A DNA stretch of 64,000 nucleotides from Streptomyces palmae (GTDB taxonomy: Bacteria; Actinomycetota; Actinomycetes; Streptomycetales; Streptomycetaceae), in assembly GCF_004684805.1 (NCBI RefSeq), contig NZ_SRID01000002.1:22950-86949 (forward strand), written 5' to 3'. A program made the position numbers and the translations under genes. Every line of letters starts with the position of its first letter. Within the stretch, counting starts at the first letter, position 1. Positions 1-9,816 of this stretch are shown piece after piece. The notes beneath the pieces are model-generated. The model saw nothing but the letters and a program-made list of their open reading frames with translations. It was not told the origin of the DNA and did not search any database.

Positions 1-543
1 CGGACCGTCCTGTGCGGCGCCGCCGAGGAGTACACCACCGACCGCTCCTGGCTGGAGTGGCACACCCGGGGCGCCGACGAGACCGGCACCGTGCTGGGCG
101 AGGGCTGCGCCATGGTCCAGCTGCGCGCGCCGGCCGCGGACGGCAGGGGTGACGACGACGCGCTCGCCGAGGTGCTCGGCGTGAGCAGCGGGATCACCGG
201 CCCGGACGGGGTGGCCGCCGGACTGGAGACCGTGGTGGGCAACGCGCTCAGGCGGGCCGGCATCGGCCGCGAGGAGGTGTGGGCGGTCTCCGCCTCCGCC
301 CCGGCGGGCGAGGCGGGACGGCAGGAGCTCAAGGCCCTGGACGCCCTCTTCGGCGACCTGGACCCGCTGACCCTGGGCCGGCCCGGGCAGATCGGCGACA
401 CCGGCGCGGCCACCTCCGCGTTCCAGGTGGTCGCCACGCTCACCGCGGCCCAGGACTCGGCCCGTGCCGCGGGCCGGGTGGCCGTGCTCACCTCGGTCGA
501 CCGGGACGGTGCGCTGGGCTGCGCGCTGCTGCGGATGCGCTGA
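1..543 (+). CDS. beta-ketoacyl synthase-like protein, C-terminal fragment (5' end outside window)
   Basis: The frame is open from base 1 and stops at 541-543, so only the last 180 codons are visible. The fragment has the thiolase-fold C-terminal half of a ketosynthase: a TVLGEGCAM segment matching the conserved EG-A/C glycine-rich stretch, and a GQIGDTGAATSAFQVV segment where condensing enzymes carry the second catalytic histidine (usually GHxxGA). Here that position reads GDTGAA, so the His appears replaced by Asp. I infer a chain-length-factor-like or otherwise non-canonical ketosynthase rather than a primary FabF. The active-site Cys region lies off the window. The next genes downstream are regulators on the other strand, so this looks like the edge of a polyketide-type cluster. 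Confidence 0.75.
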   Translation, partial: RTVLCGAAEEYTTDRSWLEWHTRGADETGTVLGEGCAMVQLRAPAADGRGDDDALAEVLGVSSGITGPDGVAAGLETVVGNALRRAGIGREEVWAVSASAPAGEAGRQELKALDALFGDLDPLTLGRPGQIGDTGAATSAFQVVATLTAAQDSARAAGRVAVLTSVDRDGALGCALLRMR

Positions 544-1075
544 CCGCGCGGCCTCTCCGCGGGGCGTGCCCGAGATCAGGTGGCCGGTGTCCTCCCGGGG
601 GACACCGGCCACCGCCGCATGCCACGCCCCGGCACGCGGATACGCCGAAGCCGGCCGAGCCAAGGGGCCCCGCGCCCGAGCAGAACGGACTTGCCGCGTC
701 GGTCGGTTCAGGGCACACGCCAGGACGGCGAACGAAACACCGACCGCCGCCGTACGCCACCGGTCAGGCATGCCAAAAGGTCCATGTCAGTCGCCTCGCC
801 CTGGCCGGATGGCCTTACCGCGTCGGCCAGTTCAGGTCCGGTCCAGGACGGCGAACGAACACCGACCACCGCCGTACGCCACCGGTCAGGCATGCCAAAA
901 GGTCCGCGTCAGTCGCCTCACCACTGCCGTACGGCGTCACCGCGTGGGCCAGTTCGCCGGATCGCGACCGGGCCGCGCCAGGACGGCGTGCGGGAAGACT
1001 CATCACCGCCGCAGGCCGTCGCCCCGCGGGCGGGCACGCCGGAGCGGCGCCACACCCCGGCCGGACGGCCACTCG
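544..1075. other. intergenic region, 532 bp, convergent genes, contains tandem repeat
   Basis: No convincing gene: several overlapping frames are open only because of the base composition. Its main content is the 122-bp repeat listed separately. It separates the ketosynthase fragment from the convergent IclR gene. Confidence 0.6.
721..985. repeat. two-copy tandem repeat, period about 122 bp
   Basis: The block starting CAGGACGGCGAACG at 721 recurs at 844, and TGCCAAAAGG recurs at 771 and 893, giving a period of 122-123 bp. The copies share the segment through CCGTACGCCACCGGTCAGG and the following AGTCGCCTC, with scattered substitutions and small indels. A third partial copy of GCCAGGACGGCG starts near 977. 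No coding function is visible. Confidence 0.8.
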
Positions 1076-1813
1076 TCAGCGGTGCAGGCCGCCGCCGCTG
1101 AGCCGGAGCGCCGCGTCGATCACCGCACTGCCGTACAGCCGGCCCGGGGTGCTGCTCATCTCGGTCACCGGTCCGGAGATGGACAGCGCGGCCATCACCC
1201 GGCCGCCCGGGCCGCGGACCGGCGCCGCCACCGCGGCGATGCCGTGCTCCCGTCCGCCGATGCTCTGCGCCCAGCCCTGCCGCCGCACCCCGGAGAGGGT
1301 GGCCGCGTTGAACTGCGCCCCGCGCAGGCACTCGTAGAGCTCGTCCGGCCGCTCCCAGGCCAGCAGCACCTGGGAGACCGGTCCGGCGTTCATCGGCAGC
1401 GCGGCGCCCACCGGCACCCGGTCCCGGGGACCGGGGTCGCCCGGTGCGGCCACCTCCGCCACGCAGACCCGCATGTTGCCGCGGCGCCGGTAGAGCCGGG
1501 CGCTGGCGCCGGTGATGTCCCGCAGCTCGCCCAGCACCGGCTCGGCGGACAGCACCAGATGGTCCCGGCACGCCTCCATGGCCATCAGCCCCAGCCGGGG
1601 CCCCAGGATGAACCGGCCCTGTGCGTCCCGGGCGAGCAGCCGCAGCCGCTCCAGCGCGAGGACCAGCCGATGCACCGTGGGGCGCTTCAACCCGGTGTCC
1701 GAGACCAGTCTCGACAGCGAGGCCGGTCCGCCTTCCAGCACGCCGAGCAGGAGCGACGCCTTGTCGAGAACACCGACTCCGCTCAGTGCCTGTTCCGGAG
1801 TTGAGGTCGTCAT
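1076..1813 (-). CDS. IclR-family transcriptional regulator, NdgR-like
   Basis: A 245-residue regulator with an N-terminal winged helix-turn-helix (about residues 8-70, including LVSDTGLKRPTVHRLVLALE) and a C-terminal GAF-like effector domain (about 80-240). The stretch GVGVLDKASLLLGVLE and the segment GVRRQGWAQSIGGREHGIA closely resemble Streptomyces NdgR, an IclR protein controlling amino-acid and antibiotic genes. NdgR normally sits beside leuCD, which is absent here, so I call a paralogue. The ATG at 1813 is chosen because GAGGAG lies 7 bases upstream; longer readings lack a ribosome site. Its place beside a ketosynthase fragment and two LuxR-type genes suggests pathway-specific control, an inference. 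Confidence 0.85.
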   Translation of the reverse strand: MTTSTPEQALSGVGVLDKASLLLGVLEGGPASLSRLVSDTGLKRPTVHRLVLALERLRLLARDAQGRFILGPRLGLMAMEACRDHLVLSAEPVLGELRDITGASARLYRRRGNMRVCVAEVAAPGDPGPRDRVPVGAALPMNAGPVSQVLLAWERPDELYECLRGAQFNAATLSGVRRQGWAQSIGGREHGIAAVAAPVRGPGGRVMAALSISGPVTEMSSTPGRLYGSAVIDAALRLSGGGLHR

Positions 1814-2147
1814 GGATGTGTCTCCTCGTCGGACGGGCGGAGGCCCGGCGTGGCTGGGGAGGGTATCCCGAACCTCCGCGCCGGCGACCCGCGCGGGGAT
1901 GAGGGCCACCGGGGAATTCATCATCCAACTCCCTGAAGTGGGTTGAGAATTCCTATGGTCATGTCTAGTCGCCGCCGCCAAACACCCGCAACGACGACTA
2001 CAGGAACCTGCCAGCCCCGCCGGGCGCGCCGTCGCCTTCCGGTCTCCTGACTATTTGTTGAAGTGCGGCCGTCCCGTCACCCGTGGCGAGCTTTGGAGGC
2101 TCACTGAATCCACCACGGATGACGGGACGTGCCCTGGGCCGCCGCGC
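1814..2147. other. intergenic region, 334 bp, upstream of the IclR gene
   Basis: Holds the leader and presumably the promoter of the IclR gene (minus strand). Two GAATTC sites flank a CCAACTCCCTGAAGTGGGTTG stretch around 1923-1946 that is only loosely palindromic. I assign no operator. Confidence 0.4.
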
Positions 2148-3017
2148 TCAGCGCCGCAGCTGCGGTGGCTCCTGGGAGGGCGCAATGGGCAGCAGACCCA
2201 GCTCCGCCGCCCGAACTCCGGCCTGGAAACGGGAGTTCGCCCCCAGGAGGGCCATGATTTCGGCCACGTACCGGCGATACGTGCGCACCGAGACGGACAG
2301 TTCCCGGGCGGCCACCTCGTCGGTGACGCCCAGCCGCAACCACTCCAGGATCGGCCGGACCATGTCGGTCCGGGCCCGGTCGCCGAAGTCGATGCGCTCG
2401 GTCACCTGGAGCGCGTTGCGCCAGATGCCGTCGAACAGCGTCTGCAGGGTCTCGATGACCCCCGGGTCGCGGATCGCCGAGGCCCGCCGGCCCACCGCCG
2501 AGTCGGCGCAGACCAGCGCGGAGCGGCCGTCCGCGATCAGGGCGGCCAGCAGCGGGATGCGGGCGACCCGCACCTCCAACGGCTGGCCGTCCCCGGTGTG
2601 CCGCTGCACGAATTGCCAGTCCAGCGTGGACTGGGCGCACAGCATCCGGGTCCTGACCGTGATGCCTTCCTCGGTGAGCCATTCACTCAGTACGGAATGG
2701 ATGACGCGGGCGTGCGCGGCTTCCGCCGCGAGTACCACGTCAACGGTTTCCGAGGCCTGCGCGAGCAATTCTCGAGCAGCCCGGAGAATTTCCCTGTCCT
2801 CGGTTTCGACGGCAGCCACCCAGGAATTGCGGGACTGCCGGTCGCGGTGCTTGACCACCGTCGACTCAATGAGCTCGCGAACCGCGAGGAGTTCCTGCGC
2901 TATGTCATCTTCGACATGCGCATGACTGAATTCGCTACTTTCGATGCCGGCGGCACCATCAGCCCCGCCCTCGTTTCCCCAGCCGGTACCCGCCCCGGAC
3001 AGTGCGGGATCTTTCAA
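2148..3017 (-). CDS. LuxR-type helix-turn-helix regulator, paralogue A
   Basis: A 289-residue protein with an N-terminal PLD/TrmB-like sensor region (about 30-215) and a C-terminal HTH (about 225-280, ILEWLRLGVTDEVAARELSVSVRTYRRYVAEIM). The tail GANSRFQAGVRAAELGL is typical of this Streptomyces family. The end and domain order match the next gene, so the two arose by tandem duplication. I use the TTG start at 3017 because GGTGAGG sits 4-5 bases upstream; this start is only moderately secure, since no ATG or GTG gives a better site. The two genes run in the same direction 40 bp apart and may be one transcript. The target is unknown; similar pairs occur in antibiotic clusters. Confidence 0.75.
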   Translation of the reverse strand: MKDPALSGAGTGWGNEGGADGAAGIESSEFSHAHVEDDIAQELLAVRELIESTVVKHRDRQSRNSWVAAVETEDREILRAARELLAQASETVDVVLAAEAAHARVIHSVLSEWLTEEGITVRTRMLCAQSTLDWQFVQRHTGDGQPLEVRVARIPLLAALIADGRSALVCADSAVGRRASAIRDPGVIETLQTLFDGIWRNALQVTERIDFGDRARTDMVRPILEWLRLGVTDEVAARELSVSVRTYRRYVAEIMALLGANSRFQAGVRAAELGLLPIAPSQEPPQLRR

Positions 3018-3057
3018 CTACCTCACCCCGTGACATCTATCAGCCGATCAGCCCAAG

Positions 3058-3828
3058 TCAGTCACATTGCGACAGAAGCCCCAGCTCAACGGCGCGAACC
3101 CCCGCCTGGAAGCGGGAGTTGGCGCCGACGTCGCGCATGATGGCCGCCACATGGCGGCGGTAGGTGCGGAGAGACACCTGGATCTCCTTGGCCGCCACGT
3201 CGTCCGTGTGGCCGGCGCGCAGCCGCTCCAGGATGAGCCGCACCGCCTCGGTTCGCAGCCGCTCCGCCAGCCGCAGGTGCTCGGCAAGCGGAATGGCGCT
3301 CCCCCAGATGCCCGCGAACATCAGGTCCAGCGCCCGTACCGCGGCCGGGTCGCTGATGACCGAGGCGTAACGGCCGTTGCGCTCCGGGCCGGTGCGGCCG
3401 AAGGACCGACGCCCGTCCACGATGATCGCGCCCTGCAGATCGACCTCGGTGACCCGCACCTCGTACCCCGGAACGCCCCGCCGGGCGGCTCCCAGGATCC
3501 CCAGCGGCGCCAGCACCTCCGGCGAGCACAGCACCCGTACCGCGACCCCCGAGCCCCCCAGCGCGCTCAGCTTGCCCAGTAACGGAATGATCGGCTTGGC
3601 ACGCTCGAAGCTGCCCGGCACGATCACGCAGACGCTCCGCTTGGCCTGGGACAGCAGCCGCGCGATCTCCCGGCGCACCGCCGGGACATCCGAGGTCAGT
3701 ACCATCGGCGAGCGCTGCGCCGGCGCACTGCGGTGCATCGACACCGCGGACTCGATGAGCCGGCGCGCCCGCATCAGGGCGTCCTCCACACCGTCCGCGC
3801 TATCGGCCGTTTTCGACAGCTCTGTCAT
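3058..3828 (-). CDS. LuxR-type helix-turn-helix regulator, paralogue B
   Basis: A 256-residue paralogue of the downstream gene. The N-terminal half (about 45-180) resembles phospholipase-D/TrmB-like effector domains (REIARLLSQAKRSVCVIVPG and later DLQGAIIVDGRRSF). The C-terminal HTH (about 195-250, GHTDDVAAKEIQVSLRTYRRHVAAIM) ends in the shared motif GANSRFQAGVRAVELGL. The ATG at 3828 has GGGGGAG 4 bases upstream. It is first in the putative two-gene unit, so its promoter should lie just above 3828. A regulator with an unknown ligand. Binding to DNA is inferred from the HTH. Confidence 0.78.
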   Translation of the reverse strand: MTELSKTADSADGVEDALMRARRLIESAVSMHRSAPAQRSPMVLTSDVPAVRREIARLLSQAKRSVCVIVPGSFERAKPIIPLLGKLSALGGSGVAVRVLCSPEVLAPLGILGAARRGVPGYEVRVTEVDLQGAIIVDGRRSFGRTGPERNGRYASVISDPAAVRALDLMFAGIWGSAIPLAEHLRLAERLRTEAVRLILERLRAGHTDDVAAKEIQVSLRTYRRHVAAIMRDVGANSRFQAGVRAVELGLLSQCD

Positions 3829-4713
3829 GACTCCCCCATGTGGCGCGCGCCCTCGCGATCGCGCACCCGTCGATTACCGTCGAACACCCAGGTGGACAGG
3901 GGTCACCGAAACTGATCATCGATACCCGAATCCGCTAATTGAATCCGCAATTAAATGTCCGTCTCACGGCGACTCCGGTGTCCACCCGTACGCCACCGAC
4001 TCTTAACTCGCGAGTAAGAACTCGCAGGTCGGCCATGCTTTGACTTCGAAACTCGTCACCAGCACTTGACGCGCGAGATTAGTTCGCTGGTTCCAACCCA
4101 GTCAACGCGCGACTACTGGTAAAGGTCAAGCAAAACCCCCCTTGCGCACAAGGTCTCCCATAAGCGGAGCCCATAACGTTGGCGGGATTGACATCAAGCT
4201 GCACTCCAAGCCCGAAACCGACCCCGCACGGCCACCCCGCGCATGCACAGCGCAGCCGTTCCACGACGCTGGGCTATCGCAGACGCCCCCGTTGGCCTGT
4301 TGTTGACAGCTCCCGGAGCGTCTGCAAACGACCTGTCCGATCGTCTCGTACGGGTCTTACCGATCTATCCCGGGCATGTCACCAAACCGCCACACACGCC
4401 CCACGCCCCCGGGACGACCCGACGACCGAAACGGCCGCGGCGCCGCCGGCACCGGAGCGAGGGAGTACGGCCCACCCCGGACCCACCGGCGGCGCCACAC
4501 CGCCCCGCCCCAGGAGAAGCTCGAGAGGACCGATGAGGAGTCCGGCCGGCCCCCTCCCGGATGGCGACGATCCTTCCCACCCGGTCCGGCGCCGGGTGTC
4601 CCGCCCCCTCACTCGTCCGCCGCGTACGCGAAACGGCCCCGGACCGGTGTCCGAGGCCGTGAGGGACGCCTCCCCCGGAGATGGAGCGTCCAGGGCGGGG
4701 CGGTGGTGCACAG
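3829..4713. other. intergenic region, 885 bp, no gene supported
   Basis: Part of this stretch (about 3905-4130) is clearly richer in A+T than its neighbours, as expected for promoter DNA of the LuxR-type gene on the minus strand. Open frames to the right lack ribosome sites and recognisable products. A TTCCAAC-loop hairpin near 4090-4106 mimics a tRNA T-arm but has no matching acceptor stem. Confidence 0.5.
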
Positions 4714-4786
4714 AGCCGACTGTCGGGTTCGAACCGACGACCTTCGCTTTACAAGAGCGGTGCTCTACCAGCTGAGCTAAGTCGGC
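4714..4786 (-). tRNA. tRNA-Thr, anticodon UGU
   Basis: Read on the minus strand the 73 bases fold as a full cloverleaf: acceptor GCCGACT pairs with AGTCGGC, D-arm GCTC/GAGC, anticodon loop CTTGTAA with anticodon TGT, and T-arm GTCGG-TTCGAAC-CCGAC. The outermost anticodon-stem pair is a C-A mismatch, which is tolerated. CCA is not encoded. It lies alone between the LuxR region and msiK. Confidence 0.96.
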
Positions 4787-5018
4787 GAGTCCTCTGCAGT
4801 GTACCCATCACCGTGACCCGTCCGAGCCCCATCCGCCGCATCCCCGGCCGGTTCGGCCGAACCGCCCCCTCGGCGCGGCGGGGCGGAAGGCACCCCTCCC
4901 TACTGACACGGGGGGATCCGCCGGGTACCGTCACGGCAGGTTCGCGCGAGTGGACCGGAAACATCCACCTTTACTCGGATCGTCCGGCACGTTCCTGCCG
5001 GTGAAGGGATGCATCACC

Positions 5019-6149
<1,131 letters not shown>

Positions 6150-6174
6150 CCTCGCCCGGTACGACCCGAGCGCC

Positions 6175-6218
6175 CGACGGCGCCGCCCTCCGCTCACCGC
6201 GGCGGGGCGGCGCCGTCG
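6175..6218. terminator. hairpin terminator after msiK
   Basis: CGACGGCGCCGCCC (6175-6188) pairs perfectly with GGGCGGCGCCGTCG (6205-6218) across a 16-base loop, 26 bp after the msiK stop. There is no clear U tract, which is usual in Streptomyces. Confidence 0.7.
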
Positions 6219-6418
6219 CCGTTTCCCCACCCCGCGCTCCCTGTCTCGATAAGTACTGCGACAGAACGGGCAATTCACCGCGAGATGTCAACGCAGCACA
6301 GATAACTACCCTTTCGCCATCCCTCATCAGGGTGACTCAATGTCGCCATCTCATCACTCCTCGCTACGATCTCGGCGTCATCGCAGTTCCCTCCCCGAAC
6401 GTCCACGAGGAAGTCCCT

Positions 6419-6835
6419 GTGAACACCGCCACCCGCCACATCGGCAGAACTCTCGCGCTGGTCCTCCCCGTCGTCCTGGTGCTCTCCGGCACCCTCGCGG
6501 TCGCCCGCGTGCCCTGGGCGAACCCCCACGCGGAATCGCAGATCCTCACCGCCTCCTCCGGTCGGGCCTCCACCCACGCGGCCCCGCGCGCCGCCCACGA
6601 GGTGCTGCGCGACCAGCTGCTGGCCGAACTCCAGCGAAGGGATCCCGGGGTGGCGCTGACCCACCTCCAGATGGCCACCGACCGCCGCCCCTCGCTGGCC
6701 AAGCACTGCGCCACCATCGCCCGCGCGCTGGGCCGGGCCGCGGTGGCCAAGTACGGCTCCGCACAGCGCGCCCAGGCGTACTCGCGGCCGGTCTGCGACA
6801 CCTCCTTCGCCAGCGGGGTCTCCCAGATCCACTGA
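6419..6835 (+). CDS. small secreted or membrane-anchored protein of unknown function
   Basis: A 138-residue protein. The GTG at 6419 is preferred over upstream starts because GAGGAAG lies about 7 bases before it and places a typical signal sequence at the N-terminus: positively charged TRHIGR, then a hydrophobic stretch TLALVLPVVLVLSGTLAVA. The mature part is Arg/Ala-rich with two Cys (in LAKHCATIA and PVCDT) that could form a disulphide. I recognise no domain. It stands alone between msiK and a nucleotidyltransferase gene. Translocation is inferred from the leader alone. Confidence 0.7.
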   Translation: MNTATRHIGRTLALVLPVVLVLSGTLAVARVPWANPHAESQILTASSGRASTHAAPRAAHEVLRDQLLAELQRRDPGVALTHLQMATDRRPSLAKHCATIARALGRAAVAKYGSAQRAQAYSRPVCDTSFASGVSQIH

Positions 6836-7109
6836 CTCCGCGGGTCCCGCCGTCCCTCACCCCACCCCAGCCCGACGCGTCGCACGGTGCCGCGGGCCGT
6901 ACCGCACGCCGGATGCGCGCGTCGGGCGCCGCCATGTGCCGCCCTGTGCCGTCATGCGGGTCGTACGCCGGTACGCGGGTGGGTGCCGCGCCGTGCTCGC
7001 GGCCTCGCGGCGTACGCCGGGCACCCGAGGCGCCGCCTCGCCCTCACCCCGTACGGCGGACGCACCCACGCCGCAAGGGCGGCGCCCCGTACCGCATAAG
7101 GTGCGGACC

Positions 7110-7889
7110 ATGACAGGTGACGCCCGAACCGCCCCTCAGCCGCACGCCCATCCGGTACGGCCCACCCAGGCCGTCGTCCTGGCCGGAGGCCAGGGCTCGC
7201 GACTGCGCCCGTACACCGACGACCGGCCCAAGCCGATGGTCGAGATCCCCGGCACCGGCACGCCGATCATCGGCCATCAACTGTCCTGGCTGGCGGCCGA
7301 GGGCGTCACCGATGCCGTGATCTCCTGCGGCCACCTCGCCGACGTCCTCCAGGAGTGGTTGGACTCCGCCGACCTCCCGCTGCGGGTGACCACCGTGGTG
7401 GAGACCGAGCCGCTGGGACGCGGCGGCGGCCTGAAGTACGCCGCCGCCTCACTGCCCCACCCCGACCAGCCCTGGTACGCCACCAACGGCGACATCTGGA
7501 CCCGCTTCTCGCTGCGCGACATGGCCGACTTCCACCGCGAGCGGGACGCGGTCGCCACCCTCGCCCTGGCCCGGCCGCGGATTCCCTGGGGAGCCGTGGA
7601 GACCGACGAGTTCGGGCACGTCCTGGACTTCATCGAGTCGCCGCCCTCGCCGTACCTGATCAACGCGGGCGTCTACGTCTTCTCCGCGGCCTTCACCGCG
7701 CTGCTCCCGGACCGCGGCGACCATGAGCGCACCACCTTCCCCCGGCTGGCCAGGGAACGCCGCTTGGCCGGATTCCCGCTGCCGCACGGGGCGTACTGGC
7801 GGGCCATCGACACCGCCAAGGACCTCACCGAGGCCGCCAAGGAACTCGCCGGCACCGCCGCCGCACCCGGCCTCCCGGAACCCCGCTGA
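7110..7889 (+). CDS. NDP-sugar pyrophosphorylase (nucleotidyltransferase) family protein
   Basis: A 259-residue sugar-1-phosphate nucleotidyltransferase. The N-terminal signature AVVLAGGQGSRLRPYTDDRP followed by KP is the nucleotide-binding G-x-G-x-RL motif plus the catalytic Lys region. ATNGDIW carries the metal-binding Asp. EFGHVLDFIESP and YLINAGVYVF match the second half of the Rossmann-like fold. Lacking a left-handed helix domain, it resembles single-domain mannose-1-phosphate guanylyltransferases, but the sugar cannot be read from sequence. The ATG at 7110 follows AAGGTG; an in-frame GTG at 7101 is possible. A convergent DoxX gene follows beyond a strong hairpin. Confidence 0.88.
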   Translation: MTGDARTAPQPHAHPVRPTQAVVLAGGQGSRLRPYTDDRPKPMVEIPGTGTPIIGHQLSWLAAEGVTDAVISCGHLADVLQEWLDSADLPLRVTTVVETEPLGRGGGLKYAAASLPHPDQPWYATNGDIWTRFSLRDMADFHRERDAVATLALARPRIPWGAVETDEFGHVLDFIESPPSPYLINAGVYVFSAAFTALLPDRGDHERTTFPRLARERRLAGFPLPHGAYWRAIDTAKDLTEAAKELAGTAAAPGLPEPR

Positions 7890-8061
7890 CGGACACCGCC
7901 CGGCGAGACTCCCGAAAGCCGAACGGAAGCCGGACCCCAACGCCGGCGGCAGCCAGACGAATCAGGACCGGGAGCCGGACCGGAATCCGGACTGGCAGCC
8001 GGTCACCAAGGCCGCTCCAGGGCCGGACCTTGGTGCCCGGGCCGGAAGCCGGTACGCCACA

Positions 8062-8101
8062 CGGGCCCGTACGGAGCGTCGGATCGCTCCGTACGGGCCC
8101 G
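8062..8101. terminator. bidirectional hairpin terminator
   Basis: A perfect 17-bp stem, CGGGCCCGTACGGAGCG (8062-8078) with CGCTCCGTACGGGCCCG (8085-8101), and a 6-base loop. It sits between the convergent nucleotidyltransferase and DoxX genes and could stop both. Confidence 0.85.
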
Positions 8102-8145
8102 CGGTCGCTGCCGTGGCGGGAAGCGCCACCGGTCCGGGCGGTCGG

Positions 8146-9816
8146 TCAGCCGAGCAGGCCGCCCAGGGCTCCTCCGCCGCCGGAGGTGGAGCCGGAGCCG
8201 CCGGAGGCCGAGCCGCCGCCACCGCCGGAGGCGGACCCGCTCGGGGTCCCGCCGCCCGCCGAGGTGGTGGGCCCGGAGGGGGCCGCCGGGGGTGCGACGG
8301 GCCGCCGGGGAGCCTGCGGCCGGGTGCCCTGGGGGACGCTCTGCGTCTGGCTGGGCACGCCGCCGGCCCCGCCGGTGCCCGTGGGAGCCGCCTCCCTGGT
8401 CGACCGCGGCGCCGCGGGGGACGCCGAGGTGGACGGGCTCGCCGAGCGTTGGGCCGCCGAGGGGGAACCTCCCACGTGCGCGGGGCGCTTGGCGTGATGG
8501 CGGGTGCTGTGCCCGGAGGGCTGGGGCAGCGGCGAGCCGGGCAGGCTGTTGTGCGGCGAGTCACCGTGGTGCGGAGCGTGGACCGGGTGCGAGGAGCGCA
8601 CCGCCCCGCCGAGCATCGCGCCGAACAGCAGCGTCAGCCCGCACACCACGGCCGCGGTCAGCCCGCCGCGGCGCAGCACCCGCCGCCGCAGCTGCCACAG
8701 TTCGACCCGCGGGCCCAGCCGTCGCCAGGCCTCGCCGGTCAACCGGGCGTCCATCGAGTAGACCGGGGCGCCGGCGATGATCAGCGGGCTCCAGGCGGCC
8801 AGATAGATGATGTCCGGTGCGTCGTAGGCCGGCAGGGTCCGCCAGCTCACGGTGACCAGCAGCGCGGCCGACAGCGCCGCCCCGAACCCGGCGGCGACCC
8901 GCTGCCAGAGCCCCATGACGGTGAGCACGCCGACCACCACCTGGATGAACGCCACGCTCAGCCCGGCACCCACCGGGTGGTTCAGCGCGAAGTCGCGCAG
9001 TGGCTCGGCGACCGGCCACGGGTCCAGGGACCGCAGCCACTTGACCATGGAGCCGCGCTCGCCGCCGTCGAAGTAGACCGGGTCGGCGAGCTTGCCCAGG
9101 CCCGCGTAGACCGAGATCAGGCCGAGGAAGATCCGCATCGGCAGCAGCACGATGCCCAGGTTGAGGCGGCGGGCGGGGTAGTACGCGTGCCGCACCCCGG
9201 CGTTCGCGTTCGCCGCGCCCGCGGTGCGCCCGCGCCGGTGGCCGGGCTGCGGCTCACCGCCGGGCGCGTCGTCCGGGTCGCCGTCCCGCTCCGGGTCCGG
9301 TCCGCCGGGCAGGCCCGCCCCGGGGGTGCCGGGCGTGCCCGGGCGGGCACCGCCGTACGCCGGCCGGCCGGGGCGTACCACCGGGAGCCGCTCGGTGCCG
9401 TCCTGGGACAACCGGGGCTTGATGACCAGGGTGGGCGGGTCCTGGAGCGCCACCCGGGGGATGACCCGGGTGGCCCCGGCCGGCTCCTCGCCCTCGGCAC
9501 CCGCGGCCCAGGTGCGGCCGGACTGCCGCACCGCCTGGAGCAGCTGTGCGGCCGGGTCGCCGCCCGGCACGGTGTGCCCGCTCCAGACCACCGGCGCCCG
9601 GCGGCGGCGCGCGCCCGGCGGTTGGCCCGTCCGCGCGGCGTCCACCCGCGAGCGGCCCCGGACCGGGCGGGCGAGCTGCACCCGGAAGCTCGCGTGACTG
9701 ACGATGACCTGCGCTGGGTCGCATGGCACCTTGGCCATGTTCAGCAGCGGCTCCTCATCGAACCCGGGCGAGCTTCCCCCCGACGGCGAGCGGGGTGTTC
9801 TGGTGTCCACGCTCAT
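8146..9816 (-). CDS. DoxX-family membrane protein with long low-complexity ends
   Basis: A 556-residue protein in three parts. The N-terminal half (1-215) is hydrophilic, Pro/Gly/Arg-rich and probably cytoplasmic. The centre (about 220-400) holds four to five membrane segments with DoxX features (MRIFLGLISVYAGLGKLADP, FIQVVVGVLTVMGLW, DIIYLAAWSPLII). A further membrane helix (GLTAAVVCGLTLLFGAMLGG) leads into a Ser/Gly/Pro/His-rich tail ending in glycine-serine repeats. DoxX proteins are quinone- or redox-related membrane proteins; the exact role here is unknown. The start at 9816 lacks a strong ribosome site, but the frame closes just upstream. The long tail is likely exported and disordered. 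Confidence 0.82.
   Translation of the reverse strand: MSVDTRTPRSPSGGSSPGFDEEPLLNMAKVPCDPAQVIVSHASFRVQLARPVRGRSRVDAARTGQPPGARRRRAPVVWSGHTVPGGDPAAQLLQAVRQSGRTWAAGAEGEEPAGATRVIPRVALQDPPTLVIKPRLSQDGTERLPVVRPGRPAYGGARPGTPGTPGAGLPGGPDPERDGDPDDAPGGEPQPGHRRGRTAGAANANAGVRHAYYPARRLNLGIVLLPMRIFLGLISVYAGLGKLADPVYFDGGERGSMVKWLRSLDPWPVAEPLRDFALNHPVGAGLSVAFIQVVVGVLTVMGLWQRVAAGFGAALSAALLVTVSWRTLPAYDAPDIIYLAAWSPLIIAGAPVYSMDARLTGEAWRRLGPRVELWQLRRRVLRRGGLTAAVVCGLTLLFGAMLGGAVRSSHPVHAPHHGDSPHNSLPGSPLPQPSGHSTRHHAKRPAHVGGSPSAAQRSASPSTSASPAAPRSTREAAPTGTGGAGGVPSQTQSVPQGTRPQAPRRPVAPPAAPSGPTTSAGGGTPSGSASGGGGGSASGGSGSTSGGGGALGGLLG

Noticed and set aside
4065..4120. tRNA-like T-arm (GCTGG-TTCCAAC-CCAGT) near 4090
   Set aside because: No acceptor, D-arm or anticodon arm can be paired around it, and the loop does not fit TTCRANY; not a tRNA.
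4714..4786. tRNA-Thr as attachment site of an integrated element
   Set aside because: No integrase nearby and no repeated tRNA 3' end elsewhere in the window was noticed.
6332..6418. longer start of the small secreted gene at 6332
   Set aside because: No ribosome site there and it would bury the signal peptide; the GTG at 6419 has GAGGAAG.
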